A DNA stretch of 64,000 nucleotides from Aestuariibius insulae (GTDB lineage: Bacteria > Pseudomonadota > Alphaproteobacteria > Rhodobacterales > Rhodobacteraceae). The stretch covers positions 310,001-374,000 of the forward strand of contig NZ_JBFONW020000002.1 in assembly GCF_040783535.2 (NCBI RefSeq). Direction: 5' to 3'. Positions 1-8,202 of this stretch are shown one piece after another. Positions within the stretch are counted from its first letter, which is position 1. Each line of letters starts with the position of its first letter. Under the pieces are notes generated by a model. The model was not told where the DNA came from. It searched no databases and saw nothing but the letters and a program-made list of their open reading frames with translations. A program made the position numbers and the translations under genes.

Positions 1-1
1 G

Positions 2-175
2 CCGGGCCGGGTCTGGTCACGAGACCTTTTGCTCGACCGCGTTTGGGGAAAGGATATCTATGTCGATACCAGAACCGTCGATGTCCATGTTGGCCGATTG
101 AGAAAAGCCCTGATGCAAAACGGCAGATCAGATCCTCTCCGAACGGTTCGCGGCGCGGGATACGCGCTCGGTTAA
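2..175 (+). CDS. phoB: C-terminal end of a PhoB/OmpR-family response regulator (5' truncated)
   Basis: Reading from base 2, an open frame of 57 residues runs to the TAA at 173-175. It contains TRTVDVHVGRLRKAL followed by RTVRGAGYALG, the recognition helix and C-terminal beta-hairpin of the OmpR/PhoB winged-helix effector domain. The receiver domain lies before the window. The arginine-rich recognition helix and the ending are typical of alphaproteobacterial PhoB, the activator of the phosphate-starvation regulon, but other OmpR-family regulators share this ending. The gene converges on the glycosyltransferase gene that ends at 194, leaving 18 bases between them. The family is clear; the identity as PhoB itself is likely but not proven from the tail alone. 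Confidence 0.75.
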   Translation, partial: PGRVWSRDLLLDRVWGKDIYVDTRTVDVHVGRLRKALMQNGRSDPLRTVRGAGYALG

Positions 176-193
176 AGCCTGAAAGAGTTCAGG

Positions 194-1597
194 TCACTCG
201 CACAAGAATGCGAGAACGCTATCGCCTGCATAGGCGCCATCCTCGGGCGACAAATCCGCAAGCTGAGAGCCGCAACCGGGATCTCTCTTCCCGATCCGAA
301 TATGAGCTCCAAGCTCGGCTGGGGCCGCGTAGTTCTGTTCGTAGAAATGATCAGGGCGGCCGCCATCGTCATATGAATAGATATCGATAGTCTGATCCCG
401 ACCGGTATAGAAAAGATCCGCCAAAATATCGCGATTGGATGCGACAACCGCTTCGACACCCTCTTGGTCTGCCAAATCCAATATGCTGCGGCTCAATTCG
501 TCCCGGCCCATATACCGTGCCATAAGGCTTGGACGGTCCCCAAACGCCAAGGCATCGGGAAAGACGGGCGCCAGCGCGATGAAGCTCGCCAACAACGCAT
601 TTAAAGCGACGGACAGACCAAGCAAAGCCGGGGCGCGGTCCAAAAGCCACATCACAACCAGGGCCGTTCCCGCCAGATAGGCAACGAACGCCCAGTTGCC
701 GTAGGCTTCGGCCAGCAGGGCCTGAGCGCAAACGACAAGAAGAACGGGAAGGGACAGCCAGACCAGCCACCCGGAACGCCATCCTTTCTCTGTCAAAGCC
801 GCGCCAATCAGCGCGATGAAAAGAATCGGCCCAAAGGCAATCAGCTGTCCGCCGAGAAAGAGGAGAAGGCCACCGACATCGATAGAAAGAGGATCGCTTT
901 TCCGTACCCAGCTCACGTTATCGAGCGTGTGTTCGACCGTCGTGAGATCATTGGCAAAATTCCACCAGATGTTCGGACCTAGAAAAAGAACCGACGCCCC
1001 CAGAACGATCGACATATTCGCCCATCCGGGCCGGGCCGCTTTGACAAAGACAGCTGCAAGACAGATCCCGAGCAGGCCGTAGAAGCCTGCATATTTCCCC
1101 ATCATTGCAAGACCAAAAAGCATCCCTGCGACAAAGGCCCATCCGGCACCGCCATCTCGTAGGACCCGGAAATAGGCCAGAAACGCTCCGACGAGGAACG
1201 GCGCCATCACAGTATCCGTCGATATCAGAACGGAGCCAACAGCAACGATAGGTAAGGTCAGGTAGGTAGCAACGGCCCAGATGGCGACTGTTCTGTCGGC
1301 AAGACGCGCACAAAGCGCCCCGATCAGGAACGCCGTCAGACCATGAAGGAGCGGGGCAGGGACCCTCACCCAGAATGGCGCATCGCTTCCCGCAAGCTCC
1401 GTGGCGGCACGAATAACCCAGGCAATCATCGGCGGCTTGGAATAGTATCCAAAGTCAAGATTCTGACCCCAGAACCAATACTGGGCCTCATCGACAAACA
1501 GGTCAGCTTCCGCAAACCAGAGCGTCACGATTCGAGCTCCGGTCACCAGCAAAATTAAAAGAAGGGCCGGTCCGACCCAGCCCTTATCCCGCGACAT
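194..1597 (-). CDS. GT39/GT83 (ArnT/Rgt-like) integral membrane glycosyltransferase
   Basis: A 467-residue polytopic membrane protein with about ten hydrophobic segments and a soluble C-terminal tail. After the first helix comes FVDEAQYWFWGQNLDFGYYSKPP, i.e. the acidic DEAxY motif and tyrosine-rich first periplasmic loop of the PMT/ArnT superfamily, whose members move a sugar from a polyprenyl-phosphate donor to lipid A or another envelope acceptor on the periplasmic side. The start overlaps the LABN gene by 14 bases, and a polyprenyl-phosphate glycosyltransferase gene lies just upstream. The trio matches the rhizobial RgtE-RgtF-Rgt arrangement that adds galacturonic acid to lipopolysaccharide. 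The sugar and acceptor here are inferred, not seen. Confidence 0.82.
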   Translation of the reverse strand: MSRDKGWVGPALLLILLVTGARIVTLWFAEADLFVDEAQYWFWGQNLDFGYYSKPPMIAWVIRAATELAGSDAPFWVRVPAPLLHGLTAFLIGALCARLADRTVAIWAVATYLTLPIVAVGSVLISTDTVMAPFLVGAFLAYFRVLRDGGAGWAFVAGMLFGLAMMGKYAGFYGLLGICLAAVFVKAARPGWANMSIVLGASVLFLGPNIWWNFANDLTTVEHTLDNVSWVRKSDPLSIDVGGLLLFLGGQLIAFGPILFIALIGAALTEKGWRSGWLVWLSLPVLLVVCAQALLAEAYGNWAFVAYLAGTALVVMWLLDRAPALLGLSVALNALLASFIALAPVFPDALAFGDRPSLMARYMGRDELSRSILDLADQEGVEAVVASNRDILADLFYTGRDQTIDIYSYDDGGRPDHFYEQNYAAPAELGAHIRIGKRDPGCGSQLADLSPEDGAYAGDSVLAFLCE

Positions 1598-1895
1598 CTC
1601 TTTTCCGCTCGGATCGGATCAGCCATAGATTTCTGAGATAGATGATAAGCCCCATGGATTGTCCGAGGATGAAGACCGGATCCTGCCTGTAGACTGCATA
1701 GCAAAAGAGGACGATCCCGCCGCTGATCGAGAAATACCAAAAGGCAATCGGCATCACGGATTTTCCGACCCGCTCCGATGCGATCCATTGAACGATAAAG
1801 CGGGACATGAAGAGAAGCTGCCCCGACAGGCCGAACATGACCCACCAGAATTCGACGGCACTATCCACATCCAAAAAATCATAAAGAGCCTGCAT
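1584..1895 (-). CDS. Small LABN-domain membrane protein (RgtF-like)
   Basis: A 103-residue protein with three hydrophobic helices. It carries the lipid A biosynthesis N-terminal (LABN) signature, seen in WWVMFGLSGQLLFMSRFIVQW and the later PVFILGQSMGLIIYLRNLWLI. Stand-alone LABN proteins of this size are known next to polyprenyl-phosphate glycosyltransferases; rhizobial RgtF is needed to make the lipid-linked sugar donor. The ATG overlaps the TGA of the upstream GT2 gene by one base, and its 3' end overlaps the next gene by 14 bases, so the three are probably translationally coupled. An accessory role in making or flipping the donor is inferred from this context. Confidence 0.8.
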   Translation of the reverse strand: MQALYDFLDVDSAVEFWWVMFGLSGQLLFMSRFIVQWIASERVGKSVMPIAFWYFSISGGIVLFCYAVYRQDPVFILGQSMGLIIYLRNLWLIRSERKRDVAG

Positions 1896-2728
1896 CAGCG
1901 CGCCTGCATCTCATGGGCAGTCAAGACCTCATCGGCTTCGGCAAGTTTACGGCGGCGCAAGAGCCACATGACCCCGAATAGATCAACGATGCCAACTAAA
2001 CCTCTTTGAAGGTTGGAATATTTTGAACTTCCGGCCAGTCGTGCCTGATGGCTCACGTCGACAAGACGGATCTCCCAGCCAGCCGCTTGGAAGAGAGCCG
2101 GGAGGTAGCGATGCATGTGATTGAAATACGGAAGCGACAGGAAAGCATCCCGCCGGAACGCCTTCAAACCGCAACCGGTGTCTCGCGTGCTGTCTTTGAG
2201 AAGACGCGAGCGTAGACCATTCGCAAATCGGGATGCCAACCGTTTCGAAAGCGTGTCTTGCCTCGCAACGCGTTGGCCAGCGACAAGCCCAAGCTGCTTG
2301 GATCTACCCGCCGCCAATAGCGGCGCGCAGACGCTCAGGACGTCCTCCGGAGGATTTTGTCCATCTCCGTCCAAGGTGCAGACGATAGGCGCTTTGGCGT
2401 GGAGGGTTCCGTTATGGACGGCTGCACTCTGCCCTGCATTTTCTCGATTCTTGAGTAGCCGGATCCGGGGATCAGATTCGCGCTCCTGCAGGACAAGATC
2501 GACCGTATCGTCATTAGAGCCATCGTCGACGATCAGGATCTCAAAGCTGAACGCTTCACCGGCCGTTGTTCGCAATCCATCGATCAACTGCGGAACCGCA
2601 CCTGCTTCGTTAAGGGCAGGAATAACAAAGGATACGGCGGGCGTTTCAATACGTTGATGGGGAGTTGAGGTCATGCGCTTATGGGCCATGGAGACATGGG
2701 CCGCTATACCCCCAAGCGACAGGCGCAC
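1895..2728 (-). CDS. GT2 polyprenyl-phosphate glycosyltransferase (DPM1/ArnC/RgtE-like)
   Basis: The GT-A fold is recognisable: VSFVIPALNEAG at the N-terminus, ILIVDDGSNDDT as the nucleotide-sugar binding strand, and TLDGDGQNPPED with the DxD metal site. A C-terminal hydrophobic stretch (VGIVDLFGVMWLL) fits membrane association. The family moves a sugar from a nucleotide onto undecaprenyl or dodecaprenyl phosphate at the cytoplasmic face, making the donor for the GT39-type transferase two genes downstream. The start is uncertain: GTG at 2728 lies 11 bases after ackA, but ATGs at 2689 and 2674 give the more usual short leader and none has a strong ribosome site. The sugar transferred cannot be read from the sequence. 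Confidence 0.82.
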   Translation of the reverse strand: MRLSLGGIAAHVSMAHKRMTSTPHQRIETPAVSFVIPALNEAGAVPQLIDGLRTTAGEAFSFEILIVDDGSNDDTVDLVLQERESDPRIRLLKNRENAGQSAAVHNGTLHAKAPIVCTLDGDGQNPPEDVLSVCAPLLAAGRSKQLGLVAGQRVARQDTLSKRLASRFANGLRSRLLKDSTRDTGCGLKAFRRDAFLSLPYFNHMHRYLPALFQAAGWEIRLVDVSHQARLAGSSKYSNLQRGLVGIVDLFGVMWLLRRRKLAEADEVLTAHEMQAR

Positions 2729-2739
2729 GCAAGCCGCGC

Positions 2740-3891
2740 TCAGAGCAGATTGAATGTCGCTTGAGCGATCACACGCTCTTCATCCGTGGCAATACGCAGG
2801 ACCCTCACCCGACCGGTCCCGATATCGGTCTCGTGTTTCGCGTTTCTGCTCTGATCGATATCGATACCAAGCCAGGATAACCCGTCGCAAACCCGCGCTC
2901 TGACAAGAGCAGAGTTCTCTCCGATGCCGCCTGTAAAGATAAGACCATCGAGGCCGCCTAAATCGACCATCAGAGATCCGATTTCTCTTTGAATACGGTG
3001 ACAGAAGTAATCGATGGCTTTGTCAGACAAGGGATCCTTTGACCTCTCGAGCGTCCGCATATCGCCGCTTGATCCTGAAAGCCCCTTAAGGCCGCTTTCC
3101 TTGTAGAGAAGTTCTGAAATCTCCTCGCCCGACATACATTTCTCGTCCATGAGGTAGAGGAGGACGCCGGGATCAATCTGCCCGCTCCTCGTACCCATGG
3201 GAAGGCCCTCAAGCGCCGAAAATCCCATGGTTGATCCGACACTGCGGCCGTCCTTTAGCGCGCACATCGACGCTCCATTGCCAAGATGCGCAATAATGGC
3301 CCGCCCTGAAGCGATGTCCGGGGCTATTTTCTGCAACGCGCTCGAAATGAAGTCGTAGCTCAATCCATGAAACCCATACCGCCGAACACCTTCGTCGTAG
3401 TACTCACGGGGCAGGGCATAGGTATCGTTAACCCAGGGTTGAGTGCGATGAAAGGCCGTGTCGAAGCATCCAACCTGCAGCGCGTCAGGAAAAGCTTCGA
3501 TTGATGCGTGGATCGTCGCGAGATTATGCGGCTGGTGTAGCGGAGCGAGGGGCACGAGATCCTCAAGCTCTGCAAGGACATCTGACGTCAGCTCGACGGG
3601 CGCCGAAAAATGCGCCCCTCCATGGACGACGCGGTGCCCGATTGCCGAGATTCTGCCTCGCTCCAGAACAGACGACAGAACATCGAGGATGGCATGCAAG
3701 GCCGCAGAGTGATCGGCCTGGCCCAGATGCGTCGTCTCGGTATCGCCAGCCTGACGCAGTTCAAGCTCGGCCTCAGCTCCGAGCGAGTGAACCTGACCGT
3801 CCAGAACCTCCTCTATGTCCGGCATTGCCGTATAGACAGCAAATTTAAGCGAGGACGATCCTGCATTCAGAACGAGAATAAGATCAGTCAT
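2740..3891 (-). CDS. ackA: Acetate kinase
   Basis: A 383-residue acetokinase beginning MTDLILVLNAGSSSLKFAVY, the phosphate-1 loop of the ASKHA fold. It has the family signatures GFHGLSYDF and AHLGNGASMCALKDGRSVGSTMG, and ends with the TGGIGENSALVR adenosine loop. It interconverts acetyl phosphate plus ADP with acetate plus ATP in the cytosol. The start overlaps the upstream phosphotransacetylase gene by four bases (ATGA), the usual pta-ackA coupling. Its 3' end is 11 bases before the GT2 gene, so the acetate pathway and the glycosylation genes seem to share a transcript. Confidence 0.97.
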   Translation of the reverse strand: MTDLILVLNAGSSSLKFAVYTAMPDIEEVLDGQVHSLGAEAELELRQAGDTETTHLGQADHSAALHAILDVLSSVLERGRISAIGHRVVHGGAHFSAPVELTSDVLAELEDLVPLAPLHQPHNLATIHASIEAFPDALQVGCFDTAFHRTQPWVNDTYALPREYYDEGVRRYGFHGLSYDFISSALQKIAPDIASGRAIIAHLGNGASMCALKDGRSVGSTMGFSALEGLPMGTRSGQIDPGVLLYLMDEKCMSGEEISELLYKESGLKGLSGSSGDMRTLERSKDPLSDKAIDYFCHRIQREIGSLMVDLGGLDGLIFTGGIGENSALVRARVCDGLSWLGIDIDQSRNAKHETDIGTGRVRVLRIATDEERVIAQATFNLL

Positions 3892-5267
3892 CTGCCAAGG
3901 GACGCGTTATAAAGCGCGGCCACCGCGCAGGAGGCCAGGCGTGCGTCATCGTCATCGGATCTGCTGTTCAGAATGACCGGCACCGAGGCTCCCATCACAA
4001 GACCCGCCGCTTCCGCATGTGCGACATAGGTCAGTTCCTTGGCCAGCATGTTGCCCGCTTCCATGTTCGGCACCACTAGGATCTCGGCCCGTCCTGCCAC
4101 TAATCCCTTGATCCCTTTCGTTTTCGCGGCCTCTAGACTGACCGCGTTGTCCATCGCAAGCGGTCCGTCGACAATGCCGCCGACGATCTGTCCTCGCTCC
4201 GCCATCTTTGACAGAACGGCTGCATCGAGCGTCGATGGTATCGCCGGATTGACGATTTCGACAGCAGAGAGAATACCAACCTTTGGAACCTCGTTCCCAA
4301 GGGATCGAGCCAAATCGATCGCATTCTGAACGATATCCACCTTCGTTTTCAGATCCGGCATGATATTGATCGCCGCATCGGTCACCATCAGAAGATGATC
4401 GATCCCCGGAACGTCCATTACAAAGACATGGCTCAGCCGTCTGCCCGTTCTTAGGCCTGTCTCCTTGTTCACGATCGCACGCAGCAGCTCATCGGTATGC
4501 AGATGGCCTTTCATAAGCGCGCGAGCGCGTCCCTCGTGAACCAGTTGGGTTGCGCGTCTGGCAGCCTTCTTGTGATCGCTTTCGTCGATGATTTCGAACC
4601 GGGAGATATCCTCGCCCAGCTCCTTGGCCGCAGCCGCGATTTTTTCGGCCGACCCGATCAGGATCGGATCGATCAAGGTGTGGCGCGCGCCCAGGATCGC
4701 ACCTCCAAGTGACTTTGCACCTTCAGGCGCGACGACGGCGGTCGGGATCGGGGGTAGGGGCTCTGCCTGTTCAAGCAGCCGATCGAAATGCACATGCCGC
4801 TGGACAAGCAGGCCCGGCACTTCATGCGGCGCATAGCTCATTGCGCGTTCAGGAGCGGTCACCTCAGCTTCACCCTCGCAAATGCGCGTTCCGTCGGCCC
4901 GGTCGACCCAAGTCTCGAACCGCGCCATGCGGTCCGGCCCTTTCTCCACGCAGCGAACGCATGCGATCAGCTCATCCCCGGCCTCTGCTCTGTCGAGAAA
5001 GCGCAGGTTCTGCGCCCGGTAAAGCGTGCCTGGCCCCGGAAGCTGATTGCCAAGCACCGACGAGATCAGCGCACCGATCCATAAGGACGGCGCGACAGCT
5101 TCGGGCACCCCGTCGCCGTCGCCATCCTCTTTTGGCAGGTGCATCGGATTGAGATTGCCGCTGGCATGCGCAAAGACGTAAAGATCATCAGCAACGCAAA
5201 GGCGGCGGACCTGCGCCTCCATCCCGAGCGTCAGTTCATCCCAAGGCACGTTCTTTACGAGTGTCAT
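3888..5267 (-). CDS. MaoC-like hydratase fused to phosphate acetyl/butyryltransferase
   Basis: A 459-residue two-domain protein. Residues about 10-140 form a MaoC/hot-dog domain (DLYVFAHASGNLNPMH near the start resembles the R-hydratase active-site loop). From about 165 to the end is a PTA/PTB domain, with ARALMKGHLHTDELLRAI and HVFVMDVPGIDHLLMVTDAAIN characteristic of phosphate acetyl/butyryltransferases. The second half makes acyl phosphate from acyl-CoA, feeding the acetate kinase whose start overlaps this stop. Such fusions are known in alphaproteobacteria and are usually annotated as bifunctional enoyl-CoA hydratase/phosphate acetyltransferase. The preferred acyl chain is not evident. 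A GGGAAAG ribosome site precedes the ATG. Confidence 0.93.
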   Translation of the reverse strand: MTLVKNVPWDELTLGMEAQVRRLCVADDLYVFAHASGNLNPMHLPKEDGDGDGVPEAVAPSLWIGALISSVLGNQLPGPGTLYRAQNLRFLDRAEAGDELIACVRCVEKGPDRMARFETWVDRADGTRICEGEAEVTAPERAMSYAPHEVPGLLVQRHVHFDRLLEQAEPLPPIPTAVVAPEGAKSLGGAILGARHTLIDPILIGSAEKIAAAAKELGEDISRFEIIDESDHKKAARRATQLVHEGRARALMKGHLHTDELLRAIVNKETGLRTGRRLSHVFVMDVPGIDHLLMVTDAAINIMPDLKTKVDIVQNAIDLARSLGNEVPKVGILSAVEIVNPAIPSTLDAAVLSKMAERGQIVGGIVDGPLAMDNAVSLEAAKTKGIKGLVAGRAEILVVPNMEAGNMLAKELTYVAHAEAAGLVMGASVPVILNSRSDDDDARLASCAVAALYNASLGR

Positions 5268-5457
5268 CTGGCGATCTTTCCCAAAGCTTTCGGCGATTTG
5301 TCCGAGGAACCTTCGCGTGATGCAAGTCCTCGCCTGAGATTAATCCTCCGACACCTGGCGCGCCCATCCCAGAGGCCGCTTGCGATGCTTCGCAGTTTGG
5401 GAAATGAAAGAGGCAATCGGGACGGAAAAATCCAATACGAAAGATCGAGGAGCGCAC

Positions 5458-6879
5458 ATGGCCTCTCAATCCACAAGATTAGAGCGTTTGCGCGCCTATC
5501 TCGAAACACCCATCAGCATCCAGTCACTGGTGGTTGTCCGGATCGCATTCGGTCTGATCCTGGCATGGGATTGGTGGCGCTACGTCAACTACGAGCGGAT
5601 CGAGCGTTACTACGTTATCACCGAGTTCACCTTTCCGTTCGTTCCCTTCGCTCAGCCTCTTCCGGAGCCGTGGATCCATATCCTGTGGGGCGGGGTAGGG
5701 CTCTTCGGAGTGATGGTCGCCGCGGGTTTGTTCTACCGTGTCTCGATTGTCCTTCTGACAGTGATATTTGCCTATTTCTTCCTGCTCGACCGGGCTCAAT
5801 ACCTCAATCACAACTATATGGTGATCCTCTACGGGATCCTCTTGGCATTCATGCCTGCCAACCGCGCCTTTTCGATCGATGCCTGGTTGTTCCCCCGCGT
5901 TAAAAGCACCCTCATCCCCAGATGGCCGCTCACCGTTCTGAAGACGCAGACCGAGATCATCCTGATCTATGCTGGCATCGTCAAGATCACCGATGACTGG
6001 CTGCGGGGAGAACCTTTACGTCTGTGGCTAAGCGACCGTGGTGACGATGTTTTTTTTGGATTTCTATTCCAATACGAGTGGGCTTTCATCGTGGCGTCCT
6101 GGGGAACGGTGGCGCTTCACATCATCGGTGCGCCATTGCTTCTCTGGAAGCGAACGCGCCTCGCAATCTTCTTGGTCTACGCCTTCTTTCACTGGTCAAA
6201 CGCGCAGCTCTTCAATATTGGGATTTTCCCTTGGATTACCTTGGCTTTGACGACGATCTTCTTCGCACCCGACTGGCCGGAGCAGCTCTGGCGGCGCGTG
6301 ACTGGAAAATCCCGCGACGGCGAGGGCCAAGTCACCTCGATACCGAGCGAAGAACGTACCGGCTTCCGGCTGAGTACAATCGGTCTCATGGCTCTAACGC
6401 TTTGGTTTGCCGTTCAGATCTATGTTCCTCAGCGTCAGATCTTCTTCAATAATCTCGTCGGATGGACAGGCGATGGACACAGATTTTCATGGCGTATGCG
6501 GATCTATGCACGCGTCAGCGAAGGCACATTCAGGATCGTTGCGCCATCTGGTGAAGAGTGGATCGCAGATCCCTACAAACTCATGAGCCGAAGGCAGGCC
6601 AGAAATGTCCTCGCAAGGCCGGATATCACGTATATGTTCGCTCAGCAGCTTGAGGAGATCTGGGCTGAGGGTGGCCACGGCGATGTTGCTGTCTATGCTG
6701 ATGTTCAGGTGTCACTGAACGGTCGTCCCATGCAGCAATTCACAGACCCAACAGTCGATCTGACATCTGTGCCGTGGGATTGGGCCAGCCCAACATCATG
6801 GATCTACGCAATGGAACACCGCGCCGCGGATGGGACAGTGCCAGACTGGTTTCCTCCGCTGCCTCTTCAGCGACCCTAG
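5458..6879 (+). CDS. HTTM-domain (vitamin K gamma-carboxylase-like) membrane protein
   Basis: A 473-residue protein with about seven transmembrane helices in its first 300 residues and a soluble C-terminal part. The first helix region (SLVVVRIAFGLILAWDWWRY), then LDRAQYLNHNYMVILYG and KTQTEIILIYAGIVKI, are features of the HTTM family, the bacterial relatives of the membrane domain of vitamin K-dependent gamma-glutamyl carboxylase. Function in bacteria is mostly unknown. ATG 5458 was chosen because a GAGGAG lies just upstream; the frame is open further back to 5380. It stands alone, divergent from the pta operon, with 115 non-coding bases before aroQ. Confidence 0.85.
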   Translation: MASQSTRLERLRAYLETPISIQSLVVVRIAFGLILAWDWWRYVNYERIERYYVITEFTFPFVPFAQPLPEPWIHILWGGVGLFGVMVAAGLFYRVSIVLLTVIFAYFFLLDRAQYLNHNYMVILYGILLAFMPANRAFSIDAWLFPRVKSTLIPRWPLTVLKTQTEIILIYAGIVKITDDWLRGEPLRLWLSDRGDDVFFGFLFQYEWAFIVASWGTVALHIIGAPLLLWKRTRLAIFLVYAFFHWSNAQLFNIGIFPWITLALTTIFFAPDWPEQLWRRVTGKSRDGEGQVTSIPSEERTGFRLSTIGLMALTLWFAVQIYVPQRQIFFNNLVGWTGDGHRFSWRMRIYARVSEGTFRIVAPSGEEWIADPYKLMSRRQARNVLARPDITYMFAQQLEEIWAEGGHGDVAVYADVQVSLNGRPMQQFTDPTVDLTSVPWDWASPTSWIYAMEHRAADGTVPDWFPPLPLQRP

Positions 6880-6888
6880 CTTACTTAA

Positions 6889-6904
6889 CATAATAATGAT
6901 TATG
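6889..6904. promoter_or_regulatory. AT-rich palindrome upstream of aroQ-luxR
   Basis: CATAAT-AATG-ATTATG is a perfect six-base inverted repeat about 90 bases before the aroQ ATG, in an otherwise GC-rich setting. The TAATAATGATTAT core resembles a Fur-type box, and the site could be an operator for the aroQ-luxR transcript. It is equally close to the end of the HTTM gene and could only mark an AT-rich promoter. Low confidence in any specific regulator. Confidence 0.3.
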
Positions 6905-6994
6905 GGATAAAGCCTAAGCCGATCAACCCTGCCGATCTAGCCTCGACATCCCTACCATAGTGCCGATAACCCTTTGCCGAGCAAGGATGTTGTT

Positions 6995-7435
6995 ATGCCC
7001 GATCTTCTTCTTCTGAATGGTCCGAACCTGAATCGCCTCGGTCATCGCGAGCCTGATGTCTATGGCTCTCGGACCCTCGCCGAGATCGAAGCTGCTTGCC
7101 GCGATCATGCGAAGTCGCGCGGGACGGATTTTGACTGCGTTCAGTCGAACCACGAAGGCGTTCTGATCGACACTCTTCACCAGGCCGAAGGACGCTATAA
7201 AGGCATCGCTTTCAATGCCGGAGCCCTTACTCATACATCCGTGGCCCTGCGCGATGCGATCGGGTCGATAAACGTGCCGGTTGTTGAGGTTCACCTCTCG
7301 AACATCCACGCCAGAGAGCCGTTTCGCCATCAATCTATGATTGCACCTGTCACAATTGGACAGATTGCAGGCTTCGGAGAGCTCTCGTATATTCTGGCTA
7401 TAGATGCGCTTTTATCTTTTGTTGAGAAATCATGA
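6995..7435 (+). CDS. aroQ: Type II 3-dehydroquinate dehydratase
   Basis: A 146-residue protein with the complete type II fold: LLLNGPNLNRLGHREPDVYG at the N-terminus carries the catalytic loop arginine and Tyr23, FNAGALTHTSVALRDAI binds substrate, and IHAREPFRHQS carries the catalytic histidine and the lid. It makes 3-dehydroshikimate in the shikimate pathway. ATG 6995 is preceded by AAGGA; a TTG seven codons upstream is less likely. The stop overlaps the ATG of the LuxR gene (ATGA), so the two are translationally coupled, an unexpected partnership for a biosynthetic gene. Confidence 0.96.
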   Translation: MPDLLLLNGPNLNRLGHREPDVYGSRTLAEIEAACRDHAKSRGTDFDCVQSNHEGVLIDTLHQAEGRYKGIAFNAGALTHTSVALRDAIGSINVPVVEVHLSNIHAREPFRHQSMIAPVTIGQIAGFGELSYILAIDALLSFVEKS

Positions 7436-8202
7436 GCTTAAGAGAATATCTCCGCGACGCCACCAACGCTCAAACCGTTGAAACCCTTTGGGATATTCAC
7501 TGCGACAGGATGGCAGAGTACGGATTTGACCGGCTGATCTACGGCTATACTCGCTACCGCACGAGCACCTCTTTGGGTGATCCGCAGGATATGGTGCTAC
7601 TGACCAACCACAGCACCGACTACATGACCACTTTCATCGACGAAGGCCATTATTTTCATGGGCCTATGGTGCAATGGGCGCTGGAGAACGAAGGCGCGTG
7701 CAGCTGGCGCTGGATGGACGAGATGGTCCGCACGGGCAATCTGACGGCCAGCGAGCGCCGCGTAATCGATTACAACCATAAGATGGGCGTTCGGACCGGA
7801 TATACGATCAGTTTCAAGTCGGTTGTCGAGCGGTCAAAGGGCGGGATTGCCCTGACTGGCCAGGAGGGTCTGTCGCAAGAGGAGATCGATCAGACCTGGA
7901 CCGAGCACGGCAAGGACATCGTTATCATGAATAACGTTATGCATTTGAAATTGCTCACACTTCCCTATGTCGGCTCCCGCCCCCTCACCCGCCGCCAGCG
8001 CGAGGTTTTGCAGTGGGTCGGCGATGGAAAGACGACGCAAGACATCGCCCTTCTGCTCGGATTGACGGCGGCGACTGTGGAGAAACACCTGAGATTGGCG
8101 CGGGATGCTTTGGATGTGGAGACGACGGCGCAGGCGGTGCTGAAGGCGGCGTTTCAGAACCAGATGTTCGTTCTGGACCCGGTGGACGGAATTGCGAGGT
8201 AA
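7432..8202 (+). CDS. Orphan LuxR-family quorum-sensing-type regulator
   Basis: A 256-residue protein with an N-terminal autoinducer-binding-like domain (about residues 15-170) and a C-terminal LuxR helix-turn-helix (about 185-245, RPLTRRQREVLQWVGDGKTT then ATVEKHLRLAR). The ligand-pocket region has YGYTRYR and YFHGPMVQWALENEGACSWRW; where classical LuxR proteins have Asp-Pro the sequence here is Gly-Pro, which may change or remove acyl-homoserine-lactone recognition. No luxI-type synthase is in the window, so it is a LuxR solo here. It overlaps aroQ by four bases and is followed by 400 bases of structured non-coding DNA. Confidence 0.9.
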   Translation: MSLREYLRDATNAQTVETLWDIHCDRMAEYGFDRLIYGYTRYRTSTSLGDPQDMVLLTNHSTDYMTTFIDEGHYFHGPMVQWALENEGACSWRWMDEMVRTGNLTASERRVIDYNHKMGVRTGYTISFKSVVERSKGGIALTGQEGLSQEEIDQTWTEHGKDIVIMNNVMHLKLLTLPYVGSRPLTRRQREVLQWVGDGKTTQDIALLLGLTAATVEKHLRLARDALDVETTAQAVLKAAFQNQMFVLDPVDGIAR

